Shown in pieces: positions 7,927 through 15,686 of a stretch of 64,000 nt of DNA. The translations under genes and the position numbers were made by a program. This DNA is from Streptomyces sp. NBC_01216 (lineage in GTDB: Bacteria > Actinomycetota > Actinomycetes > Streptomycetales > Streptomycetaceae): assembly GCF_035994945.1 (NCBI RefSeq), contig NZ_CP108677.1, positions 3,844,001 to 3,908,000 on the forward strand. Reading direction: 5' to 3'. The notes under the pieces are model-generated. The model had not been told where the DNA came from. It searched no databases and was given only the letters and a program-made list of their open reading frames with translations. The first letter of the stretch is position 1. Each line of letters begins with the position of its first letter.

Positions 7927-9168
7927 TCAACCGAATGTGGCGAGATGGTCGGCGTTGCCGCCGCGCCACTCGATGAGGAAGATGGTCGCGTCATCGCTGG
8001 TGACGCCGCCTCGTTCCTGTTTCAGGGCGTGGGAGAGCGCGCGCACCACCGACCGCACCGCCGTGTAGTCGCGGACGGCTCGGTTGGCGCACTCGATGAG
8101 CTGCTCCTCACCGAACTGTTCCCCGCCGGGCTGATGCTCTTCGATCAGACCGTCGGTGAAACACAGCAGCCGGTCCCCGGGCAGCAGCATCCGCTCGCTG
8201 ACCACCGGCTCCTCGCCGCCGAAACCGACCGGCAGGGTGGTCGGGCTCTCCAGCCGGTCCACCACGGCATGGCCGCGGATCAGCAGCGGAGCCGGGTGAC
8301 CGGCATTGACCCACTGCAGCCGGCCCGTGGCGACGTTCAGACACATCATCTGCGCGGTGACGAAGTGATCGGGGCCGAACTGCTCGTTGATGGCCCTGTC
8401 CATGAACGCGTACACCTGGGACAGACCGGTGTTGGCCCGTCGCGTGTGGCGGTAGGCGCCGATGGCCACCGTCGCCATGGTCGCCGCGTTCAGGCCGTGG
8501 CCCATCGCGTCGATCATGGCCACATGAAGGATGTCGCCGTTGAGGGCGTAGTCGAAACTGTCGCCGGCCACGTCGTACGCGGGCTCCAGGATTCCAGCCA
8601 CTTCAACCTGCGGAACAGTCATCGACAGCGGAGGCAGCAACGACCACTGGATTTCCGCGGCCACGCTCATCGGGGCGCGGCGTCGGGCCTGGAAGAACAG
8701 GTCGGTATAGGCGTCTTTGGTGACGATCATGTCGGCTACCAGCCCGGCGAGTCTGCGCAGCAACCTCCGGTCGTCGTCATCGACGCTGTCCAGGGTGACG
8801 GCCATCGCCCCGACCTGGTCACTGCCGTCCAGCAGCGGCACAAACATCCGCACGGTGCCGTCCTGCGGTACCTCTACCGTTTCGCAGTTCAGGAACGCCT
8901 CCCCGGCGGGAGAGTCCTCGACCGGTTCGGGGTCACCGACCACCAATCCCCGTCCCGGCAGGGGCACCAGCACCATCTGTTCGTAGTCCTGCAAGAGGAT
9001 CGAGACGTCCCTACCACCGACCCTGGCCACTTCTTCCGCGACGAGCGGGGCGATCAACTGCGGCGGCATCTCGTGAGCCCGGTCCAGCAACAGACCCAGC
9101 AACCGCTCACCGAACCCCTCCGACCGGTCCACCCCAGACCTGCCCGGCTTCCGCTCGCCTTCGGACAT
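7927..9168 (-). CDS. GAF-PP2C (SpoIIE-type) protein phosphatase
   Basis: A 413-residue protein with a GAF-like sensor region (about residues 30-160) and a C-terminal PP2C/SpoIIE phosphatase domain. Metal-binding motifs are visible: AYDVAGDSFDY, IDAMGHGLNA and LLCFTDGLIE with a closing TSDDATIFLIE. Such enzymes dephosphorylate anti-anti-sigma factors (BldG/RsbV type) and so activate stress sigma factors. Start at 9168 follows GGAG at 6 bases; an in-frame ATG at 9186 is the alternative. It converges with the DUF5994 operon and may feed the same stress circuit. The substrate is inferred from the family only. Confidence 0.92.
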   Translation of the reverse strand: MSEGERKPGRSGVDRSEGFGERLLGLLLDRAHEMPPQLIAPLVAEEVARVGGRDVSILLQDYEQMVLVPLPGRGLVVGDPEPVEDSPAGEAFLNCETVEVPQDGTVRMFVPLLDGSDQVGAMAVTLDSVDDDDRRLLRRLAGLVADMIVTKDAYTDLFFQARRRAPMSVAAEIQWSLLPPLSMTVPQVEVAGILEPAYDVAGDSFDYALNGDILHVAMIDAMGHGLNAATMATVAIGAYRHTRRANTGLSQVYAFMDRAINEQFGPDHFVTAQMMCLNVATGRLQWVNAGHPAPLLIRGHAVVDRLESPTTLPVGFGGEEPVVSERMLLPGDRLLCFTDGLIEEHQPGGEQFGEEQLIECANRAVRDYTAVRSVVRALSHALKQERGGVTSDDATIFLIEWRGGNADHLATFG

Positions 9169-9404
9169 TGCTGCTCCATCCTTCATCCACTGCGGTCGCG
9201 TCCTGGGAAGTGGTGTAAGGGTTCGACCTGATCCAGGGGTTTACTCCGGCGTCGGGGTCAAGCCCCACGCCGGCAGCGCATACGGGTCAATGGTTCGGCC
9301 ACTGGCCGACGACTGCGACTTCCTGCTGCTCGGTCCACCCGAACGGGAGGTGGACTCGAAGCTTGCGTAGGGATGTGTGGGCAACAAACGTCGTCGTGTT
9401 CAGG

Positions 9405-9610
9405 TCAGAATGGCGGCGGCGGCTCGGAAGGGTTCCGGACGTCGGTCAGCGGATCGCGGTCGCGGTCGCGGGTGAAGTAGAGCTTGTTGGTGCGGAGGGC
9501 CACGCAGCGTTGCTGTTTCGGGCTCACCCACCTGCCCGTTCCAATGAAGCGGCAGTGGACCCGGATGTCCTCGGGAGGAGCTGCTCAATGCGCGGGATGT
9601 CGAGCGTCAT
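9405..9610 (-). pseudogene. Possible frameshifted small gene, unknown
   Basis: On the minus strand an ATG at 9608-9610 opens with MTLDIPRIEQLLP, then coding-like sequence continues in another frame as EDIRVHCRFIGTGRWVSP and on to a stop at 9405. Restoring one base near 9573 would join them into a protein of about 68 residues. The composition looks protein-like, but I do not recognise it. It lies beside the recombinase remnant and may be part of the same decayed element. Confidence 0.35.
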
Positions 9611-9688
9611 GGTGTTCCGATCGTAGTGAGACGGCCGGCCCTGGTGGGGATACGCCACGGGTGATCAGGCGGAGGGCGGGGATGGTGC

Positions 9689-9892
9689 CTGGTCGACGGC
9701 TTCGTGTCCCTGCTGTCCGACCGGGGCGTCCCTCTTGAGGAGATATCTCGGCTCGTCGGGCACTCTGGGACGGCTGTGACCGAGGAGGTCTACCGGAAGC
9801 AGATCCGGCCCGTGATCCAGACCGGCGCCGTGGTCATGGACGGCATTTTCGGCGCTGAGCCGCAGCGACCTTGGACACTCGGGAGCCGGTAG
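9689..9892 (+). pseudogene. Tyrosine recombinase (integrase) C-terminal remnant
   Basis: The frame reads FVSLLSDRGVPLEEISRLVG, then HSGTAVTEEVYRKQIRPVI and GAVVMDGIFG, matching the extreme C-terminus of actinomycete phage/AICE integrases. The box II histidine-x-x-arginine that normally precedes FVSLLSD (LRHSF) is replaced by LVDGF, and everything upstream is missing, so it cannot be active. The presumptive nucleophile Tyr in EVYRKQ is still present. Its 3' end lies about 80 bases from tRNA-Pro, the position expected for an integrase beside its attachment site. Confidence 0.75.
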
Positions 9893-9920
9893 TCACGCAC
9901 ATGGGCAATGCACACGAAAA

Positions 9921-9956
9921 GGTGAGGCACCTAGGAATGTTCCTAGGTGCCTCACC
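9921..9956 (-). terminator. Terminator of tRNA-Pro
   Basis: A 16-base perfect stem (GGTGAGGCACCTAGGA) with a 4-base loop, followed on the minus strand by TTTTCGTG. It lies 14 bases beyond the tRNA 3' end and can also end plus-strand transcription. Confidence 0.85.
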
Positions 9957-9970
9957 TGGTGTTTCAGCTG

Positions 9971-10044
9971 TCGGGGTGGCGGGATTTGAACCCACGACCT
10001 CTTCGTCCCGAACGAAGCGCGCTGCCAAGCTGCGCTACACCCCG
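9971..10044 (-). tRNA. tRNA-Pro(CGG)
   Basis: A 74-base cloverleaf on the minus strand: acceptor CGGGGTG pairing with CACCCCG, anticodon stem CTTCG/CGAAG with loop TTCGGGA (anticodon CGG), T-loop GGTTCAAATCC, discriminator A, no encoded CCA. The adjacent recombinase remnant suggests the gene has served as an integration site, as tRNA-Pro does for pSAM2-type elements. Confidence 0.93.
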
Positions 10045-10083
10045 ATGTCGCTGCTCTGTCTTCACTTCGCGGCGACATCGATT

Positions 10084-10112
10084 ACTCTAGCCCACCCGAG
10101 CCCGGAGACGAA
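10084..10112 (-). promoter_or_regulatory. Candidate promoter of tRNA-Pro
   Basis: On the minus strand TTCGTC (-35), a 17-base spacer and TAGAGT (-10). The -10 is about 40 bases upstream of the mature tRNA 5' end. The -35 is a weak match. Confidence 0.45.
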
Positions 10113-10366
10113 ATCCGGTTTTCGCGGCCTCCGGGCGCCGTCCGGAAGTGGTCGACGGTCACCGGCACCGGGCCCAGGGTGTGGCAGACGGCCCCCAGGA
10201 CCAGCCCGTTCCGAGGGCGGCCGCCCTGTTCCCCCTCCGTGGGAAGGCGTCCCGTCCCCGGCGTCGGCAGCGGGGCACCCCGGTCAGGGCACGGCGGTGT
10301 GAGACCGGTCCCCGGTGGGTGGTTGCGGCGTGCCCGCCGCCGACGTAGGAGGGCGCGGCGCAGAGC

Positions 10367-10393
10367 CCTGTCGGGTGGCCTTCGCCCGACAGG
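10367..10393 (-). terminator. Hairpin terminator after the metallophosphoesterase gene
   Basis: CCTGTCGGG and CCCGACAGG form a 9-base perfect stem directly after the stop at 10397. Confidence 0.7.
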
Positions 10394-10396
10394 CGC

Positions 10397-11335
10397 TCAG
10401 GGGTGGGCGGTCAGCGTCAGCAGGGTCGCCTCCGGCGGGCAGGCGAACCGGACGGGAGTGAACCGGTTGGTGCCGCAGCCCGCGGACACGTGCAGGAAGG
10501 ACGTCCGGTCCGCCACGGTGTGCGTGGACAGGCCCTTCACCCGGTCCGTGTCCAGATCGCAGTTCGTCACCAGTGCCCCGTAGAAGGGGACGCACAGCTG
10601 CCCGCCGTGGGTGTGACCCGCCAGGACCAGCTCGTAGCCGTCCGCCGTGAACGCGTCGAGCGAGCGCAGGTAGGGGGCGTGGACCACGCCCACCGTGAAG
10701 TCGGCCGAGGCGTCGGGACCGCCGGTCACCCGCTCGTAACGGTCCCGCTTGATGTGGGGGTCGTCGAGGCCGGTGAAGGCGAGATCCAGGCCGTCGAGCC
10801 TGAGTCGGCCACGGGTGTTGGTGAGGTTCAGCCAGCCTGCCTCGTCGAAGGCGTCCCGGAGGTCCTCCCACGGGTTGTGCACCGCGCCTTCGACCGGCTT
10901 GTTGCCGTTGAGGCCGTGCCTGCCCTGCACCTTCTCCAGGAGGTAGAGGGCGGGGTTGCGCAGCCGCGGTCCGTAGTAGTCGTTGGATCCGAAGACGTAC
11001 ACGCCCGGAAACTCCATCAGCGGGCCCAGCGCGTCCAGCACTTCCGGCACCGCGTCGGTGTCGGAGAGGTTGTCGCCGGTGTTCACGACGAGGTCCGGTC
11101 GCAGTCCCGCCAGTGACTGGAGCCAGGCCCGCTTCTTGTGCTGGCCGCACACCATGTGGATGTCGGAGACCTGCAGGACGCGCAGATCGCGCATCCCGCG
11201 CGGCAGTACGGGAATCGTCACCCGGCGCAGGCGGAAGGAGCGGGCTTCGAAGCCCGCGGCATAGACCAGTCCGGCGGCGGCTGTCGCCGTGAGACCTGCG
11301 GTGATCTTCAAGGGGATTCCGTACCGTGCGCGCAT
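10397..11335 (-). CDS. Membrane-anchored metallophosphoesterase
   Basis: A 312-residue protein with an N-terminal signal anchor (about residues 9-27, ITAGLTATAAAGLVYAAG) and a calcineurin-like phosphoesterase domain. The metal motifs are visible: VSDIHMV (D-x-H), NTGDNLSD (GD), GSNDYY (in place of GNHD), VVHAPY and GHTHGG. It probably hydrolyses a phosphodiester at the membrane; family members include UDP-diacylglucosamine hydrolase-like enzymes, but the substrate is unknown. The ATG at 11335 has a G-run immediately adjacent, so the true start may differ slightly. It is divergent from the YqeY-type gene. Confidence 0.9.
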   Translation of the reverse strand: MRARYGIPLKITAGLTATAAAGLVYAAGFEARSFRLRRVTIPVLPRGMRDLRVLQVSDIHMVCGQHKKRAWLQSLAGLRPDLVVNTGDNLSDTDAVPEVLDALGPLMEFPGVYVFGSNDYYGPRLRNPALYLLEKVQGRHGLNGNKPVEGAVHNPWEDLRDAFDEAGWLNLTNTRGRLRLDGLDLAFTGLDDPHIKRDRYERVTGGPDASADFTVGVVHAPYLRSLDAFTADGYELVLAGHTHGGQLCVPFYGALVTNCDLDTDRVKGLSTHTVADRTSFLHVSAGCGTNRFTPVRFACPPEATLLTLTAHP

Positions 11336-11434
11336 CCCCCCATCGTCGCAGACCGCGGGACGCGGGTCGGGGCAGGAGGGCGTGGCGGGTTAATGCGCGG
11401 GCGGGCGTTGCGCGTCACCTGACACACTTGCCCC

Positions 11435-11899
11435 ATGACCACGCTCAAGGCCAAGCTGCAGGACGATCTCAACGCCGCCATCAAGGAGCGCGACGAGCTG
11501 CGCTCCTCGACGCTGCGGCTCACCCTCACCGCCATCACGAAGGAGGAGGTCGCGGGCACGACCAAGCGCGAACTCTCCGACGACGAGGTGCAGAAGGTGA
11601 TCGCCAAGGAGGCGAAGAAGCGCCGCGAGGCCGCGGACGCGTTCGCCCAGGGAGGCCGTGCCGAGTCGGCCGAGCGCGAGAAGGCGGAGGGCGTCGTCCT
11701 CGACGCCTACCTGCCGAAGCAGCTCGGTGACGACGAACTGGAGCAGATCGTCGCCGCGGCCGTCGCCGAGGCCGCCGCCGCCGGTGCGGAGGGTCCGCGC
11801 GCGATGGGGGCCGTCATGAAGATCGTGAACCCCAAGGTGGCCGGCCAGGCCGAGGGCGGCCGTGTCGCCGCCGCGGTCAAGAAGCTGCTCGCGGGCTGA
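11435..11899 (+). CDS. GatB/YqeY domain protein
   Basis: A 154-residue protein that matches the YqeY family: MTTLKAKLQDDLNAAIKERD at the start, the helical core EVQKVIAKEAKKRREAADAF, and a C-terminal domain resembling the tail of GatB (AMGAVMKIVNPKVAGQAEGG). YqeY proteins resemble the tRNA-binding tail of the amidotransferase GatB. Their cellular role is unsettled. It is a single-gene unit closed by a strong terminator shared with the convergent PBP gene. Confidence 0.92.
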   Translation: MTTLKAKLQDDLNAAIKERDELRSSTLRLTLTAITKEEVAGTTKRELSDDEVQKVIAKEAKKRREAADAFAQGGRAESAEREKAEGVVLDAYLPKQLGDDELEQIVAAAVAEAAAAGAEGPRAMGAVMKIVNPKVAGQAEGGRVAAAVKKLLAG

Positions 11900-11997
11900 C
11901 GCCACGGCTTGACGCCGTGGGCCGGGCGGCTGATCCCGGCCACGGCACCCGGCCCGGCCCGCCGTGACCGCACGGAGCGACCCGGACGCGTTGCGTC

Positions 11998-12048
11998 GAT
12001 ACGCCGGAGGGCGCCCCCGAATCTCTTGGGGGCGCCCTCCGGCGTATC
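11998..12048. terminator. Bidirectional terminator between the yqeY-type and PBP genes
   Basis: A 21-base perfect stem (GATACGCCGGAGGGCGCCCC and one further C) with a 9-base loop, placed between two convergent stops at 11899 and 12063. Confidence 0.88.
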
Positions 12049-12062
12049 GCAACGGGGCCGTT

Positions 12063-14321
12063 CTACCGGCCGCCACCGCCGCCCTGACCGCGGTTGTTCC
12101 CACCACCGGCCAGGTCCGGCGGAATGGTGATCCCGGGGAACGGGGTGCCGTCGCCCGGCCGCCCGTCGCCTGGCTTGTCGCCGCCACCGGGCTTGTTCCT
12201 GTTCCTGTTCCTGTCCCTGTCCCTGGGCTTCTCCTTGTCCTCCGGCTTCTCGGCGCGGGGGACGGAGACGGGGGCGAAACTCGGGGTCTCGGAGGCTTTC
12301 AGCGCTCCGGTCATCGCGATCCGCCAGATCGGGCCGGGGAGGCAACCGCCACAGACCTTGTCGTAGTAGACGCCGCCGATGGTGATGTTGTACATGCCGG
12401 TCTTCTCGCCGACGTCGTCACCGACCCACACCGCAGTGGACAGGTTCGGCGTGTACCCGACGAACCAGGCGTCCTTGCGGTCGTTGGTCGTTCCGGTCTT
12501 GCCGGCGTTGTCGCGGTCGCTGAGACCGGCCCGTTGGCCGGTGCCGTCCTCGACCACGCCCTTGAGCATCTGGTTGACGGTGTCCGCGGTCCGCTCGCTC
12601 ATCGCCCGCGAGCACCGCGTCTGCGGGACCTTCAGCTTCTTGCCGTTGGGCGTGGTGATCGACTCGATGGCGATCGGGGTGCAGTACGTGCCGCGGTTGG
12701 CGAAGGTGGCGTACACCGAGGCCATGTCGAGCGGGGTGCTCTCCTGGCCGCCGAGGGTGATGGACGGCAGTTCCTTGAGGTCCTTGCCCAGGCTCTGCTC
12801 GTAGCCCATCTTCTTCGCCATGTTCACCGTCTCGCACAGACCGGTCATCTGCTCGAGGTGCGCGAAGTAGGTGTTGATGGACTTGCCGAGCGCGCTGGTC
12901 ATGTCCCAGCTGCCGGCCTCGGACTGCAGCTCGTTCTGCAGGTCCCAGTTGCCGCCTCCGGCGGGTCCGCCCGCGCAGGTGGTGAAGGAGTTCATCGGTA
13001 CCGAGATCTTCCACGGCGTACTGAAGGACTGTGCCGGGCTCAGCCCCTTCTCCAGCGCCGCGGCGGCCGTGATCGGCTTGAACGTCGAGCCGACCTGGAA
13101 GCCGTAGGTGGTGCCGCCCATCCTGCTGCCGACGGCGAGGTTGAGCGTGGTCTGGTGCTGCTTCTGGTCCAGGCCGTACGGACGGGACTGACCCATCGAG
13201 AGGATCTTGCCGGTACCTGGCTGTACCTGGACCACCGAGGCGGCGACCTTGTCGTCCTCGTTGATCTTCGCCACAGCGGCCTCGTTGGCCGCCTCCTGCG
13301 CGCGTGGGTCGAGGGTGGTCCTGATGGTCAGGCCACCGAGGTTCCACAGCTTCTGGCGCTCCTCGACCGTCTTGCCGAAGACCGGGTCGGTGAGGATGGT
13401 CTTGCGGACGTAGTCGCAGAAGAAGCCGGCGCCGTCGACGGCGGTGATGCAGCCGTTCCTGGGCGTCTTCACCTTCAGCTTGACCGGGGTGGCCTTGGCT
13501 TTGTCCGCCTCGGCCTGGCTGATGTCCTTGACGTCGGCCAGGCGCTGGAGCACCACGTCGCGGCGCTTCGTGGCTTCCTGGATGTCGTTGACCGGGTCGT
13601 AGCGGCTCGGGGACTGGACGAGTCCGGCCATCATGGCCGCCTCCTCCAGCTTCAGGTCCGCGGCCGGCTTGGAGAAGTAGCGCTGGGAAGCCGCCTCGAT
13701 GCCGTAGGCCTGCTGCCCGAAGAAGGTGATGTTGAGGTAGTTCTCGAGGATCTTCTTCTTCCCGAGCTCCTCCTCGACCTGGATCGCGTACTTCAGTTCG
13801 CGTACCTTGCGGCCGATGGTCTGCTGGGTCGCCTGGGCGACCTTCTCCGGGTCGTCGCCCGCCTCCTCGACGAAGACGTTCTTCACGTACTGCTGCGTGA
13901 GCGTCGACGCGCCCTGGGCCACGCCGCCCGACTGGGCGTTGCGGTTGATCGCACGCAGGACGCCCTTGAGGTCGACCGCGCCGTGCTCGTAGAAGCGCGA
14001 GTCCTCGATCGCGACGATCGCCTTCTGCATGTACGGGGAGATCTTCTCCAGCGGTACTACCTTGCGGTCCCGCGAGTACACGGTGGCGAGGTGACCCCCC
14101 GACGAGTCGAGGATGGTCGTGCGCTGACTCAGCGGCGGTGTCTTCAGATTGGACGGGATCTCGTCGAATCCCTCGACGGTGCCTTTCGCCGCCAGCCCCA
14201 GTGCTCCGGCCGCGGGCAGCGCGATGCCTGCCAGCACGGCTCCGGAGAGCACACTGACACCGAGGAACTTGGCGGCCTGCTGGGTCCCGGTCAGACCTCC
14301 GCCCGAGCGCTTGTTTGCCAT
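12063..14321 (-). CDS. Class A penicillin-binding protein (transglycosylase/transpeptidase)
   Basis: A 752-residue bifunctional cell-wall synthase. One N-terminal membrane anchor (about residues 18-46) is followed by a glycosyltransferase 51 domain with EDSRFYEHGAVD (about 106-117) and GASTLTQQYVKN. The transpeptidase domain has STFK (Ser about 412), a later SIN motif and KTGTT (about 605). It polymerises and cross-links peptidoglycan outside the membrane. The C-terminus is Pro/Gly/Arg-rich with RDRDRNRNRNK-type low complexity. It is divergent from wblA, across a long intergenic region. Confidence 0.95.
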   Translation of the reverse strand: MANKRSGGGLTGTQQAAKFLGVSVLSGAVLAGIALPAAGALGLAAKGTVEGFDEIPSNLKTPPLSQRTTILDSSGGHLATVYSRDRKVVPLEKISPYMQKAIVAIEDSRFYEHGAVDLKGVLRAINRNAQSGGVAQGASTLTQQYVKNVFVEEAGDDPEKVAQATQQTIGRKVRELKYAIQVEEELGKKKILENYLNITFFGQQAYGIEAASQRYFSKPAADLKLEEAAMMAGLVQSPSRYDPVNDIQEATKRRDVVLQRLADVKDISQAEADKAKATPVKLKVKTPRNGCITAVDGAGFFCDYVRKTILTDPVFGKTVEERQKLWNLGGLTIRTTLDPRAQEAANEAAVAKINEDDKVAASVVQVQPGTGKILSMGQSRPYGLDQKQHQTTLNLAVGSRMGGTTYGFQVGSTFKPITAAAALEKGLSPAQSFSTPWKISVPMNSFTTCAGGPAGGGNWDLQNELQSEAGSWDMTSALGKSINTYFAHLEQMTGLCETVNMAKKMGYEQSLGKDLKELPSITLGGQESTPLDMASVYATFANRGTYCTPIAIESITTPNGKKLKVPQTRCSRAMSERTADTVNQMLKGVVEDGTGQRAGLSDRDNAGKTGTTNDRKDAWFVGYTPNLSTAVWVGDDVGEKTGMYNITIGGVYYDKVCGGCLPGPIWRIAMTGALKASETPSFAPVSVPRAEKPEDKEKPRDRDRNRNRNKPGGGDKPGDGRPGDGTPFPGITIPPDLAGGGNNRGQGGGGGR

Positions 14322-14952
14322 GGGGGCAGCCTAATCCGTCGTGCCGGGCGTTCCACGGGAGCGGGGGGTCCCGGAGCGTTCCCGTACCAGACCGTGACAT
14401 CCGGAGGGGGCGGCCGGCCGAGGCCCGGCGTGACCGGTCTGCCGGCGGGTATGACAAGCGGTGGCGTCAGCCAGGCTCTGAGGGGCCGGGACCGCCGCCT
14501 CCGGGGGCGCGCCGGCCGGACGTGACGGCACGGCAGGACGAGGCGCCGACGTCCTGATTCGCCGGACACGCGTATAGGCATTGGCCTAAGCTGCTCTCAA
14601 CTGTCACAGCAGTGTGGTTCTGCATCAAGACCCGGGCGTGACTTCGGCGTGAACTCCCCTGGACCCGAATCGCGGGAAGCCCTGCCCGATTTCATCTCAT
14701 GTGTCATTGGATGTCCTGTGTGGCTCTGTCGGATACTGGCGAACTGTTCTGTTTGTCGGTTTCGGCACGCATGTCCTCCGGTCACTCCTCTGGGTGATCT
14801 GCCGCGTACGCATAGTCCGTTCGGGCCATTCAAGATTGGGCCCGAAGGGGGTGTTGCGCTGTGCCTGCGGTCCGTAACGTCCTCAACTGGCAGCGGTGAA
14901 TATGCCGCTGTCGCCGTGGGGGAGCCTCGATTCGGGAGAGGACGGCGCCGGT
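14322..14952. other. Long divergent intergenic region between the PBP gene and wblA
   Basis: About 630 bases without a supported gene. GC content drops between 14570 and 14880, consistent with regulatory DNA. It must carry the wblA promoter and a leader of up to 350 bases, as expected for a developmental regulator under many inputs. An inverted repeat lies at 14820-14846. No clear -35/-10 pair could be fixed by eye. Confidence 0.5.
14820..14846. repeat. Inverted repeat in the wblA upstream region
   Basis: TTCGGGCC and GGCCCGAA separated by 11 bases, about 105 bases before the wblA start. It may be a protein-binding site or a leader hairpin. Confidence 0.45.
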
Positions 14953-15297
14953 ATGGGCTGGGTAGCTGACTGGAGTGCGCAGGCGGCCTGCCGCACTACC
15001 GATCCGGATGAACTTTTCGTACAGGGAGCGGCGCAGAACCGGGCCAAGGCGGTGTGTACCGGATGCCCGGTGCGGACCGAATGCCTGGCCGACGCCCTGG
15101 ACAACCGGGTGGAATTCGGCGTGTGGGGTGGCATGACGGAGCGTGAGCGCCGCGCTCTGCTGCGGCGGCGGCCGACCGTCACGTCGTGGCGGCGGCTGCT
15201 GGAGACGGCACGCACTGAGTACGAGCGGGGAGCGGGCCTGCTGCCCGTGGCGATGGACGACGACGCGACCTACGAGAGCTACGCGGCCGTGGGCTAG
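14953..15297 (+). CDS. wblA: WhiB-like transcription factor WblA
   Basis: A 114-residue WhiB-family protein. The four iron-sulphur cysteines are present: AACRTTD, KAVCTGCPVRTECLAD (C, C-x2-C, C). The GVWGGMTERERRAL turn and an Arg-rich segment (LLRRRP) for DNA contact follow. The sequence agrees, from memory, with S. coelicolor WblA (SCO3579), which promotes development and represses antibiotic production. The ATG at 14953 begins MGWVADWSAQ, like the known protein; GGAGAGG lies upstream. An in-frame frame extends back to 14896 but lacks support. The long upstream region suggests complex control. Confidence 0.95.
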   Translation: MGWVADWSAQAACRTTDPDELFVQGAAQNRAKAVCTGCPVRTECLADALDNRVEFGVWGGMTERERRALLRRRPTVTSWRRLLETARTEYERGAGLLPVAMDDDATYESYAAVG

Positions 15298-15686
15298 AGC
15301 TCCGGTCCGTCAGGTGATCGCGCGGGCCCGTGCCTCCGGCCCCACCGCCGGCCATGAGGGGCCCCACGCCAACGAGGAGCGGGCGGTCGTCCGTACCCCG
15401 CCCGCGGCCGTCCACGGGTCTTCCGGTGAGTCGGCCGCCGAGGCGCGCAACCGCGCCGGGTTCCCGGCGGTGGTGGTCCCGCGCGAGGTCGGCCGGGAGG
15501 CACTGCCGCGTCGCGGACGACGGTACGACTCACCCGTCCTCCACACCTGGACGTCCGCGTGCCCGAGCCCGGTGTCCGTGCCCCGCGGTGAGCGGGATCA
15601 GACGCGCCCCGGACCGTGGAGCGGCCGGGGCGTGGACCGGGGCCGCCCGGACCGGTCGGGGACGGGGACTCTGTGCCGGAGACGGC
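15298..15686. other. Intergenic stretch between wblA and the ArsA-like gene
   Basis: About 390 GC-rich bases between two convergent genes. No convincing gene, hairpin terminator or repeat is seen; open frames here are Arg/Pro-rich shadows. Confidence 0.5.
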
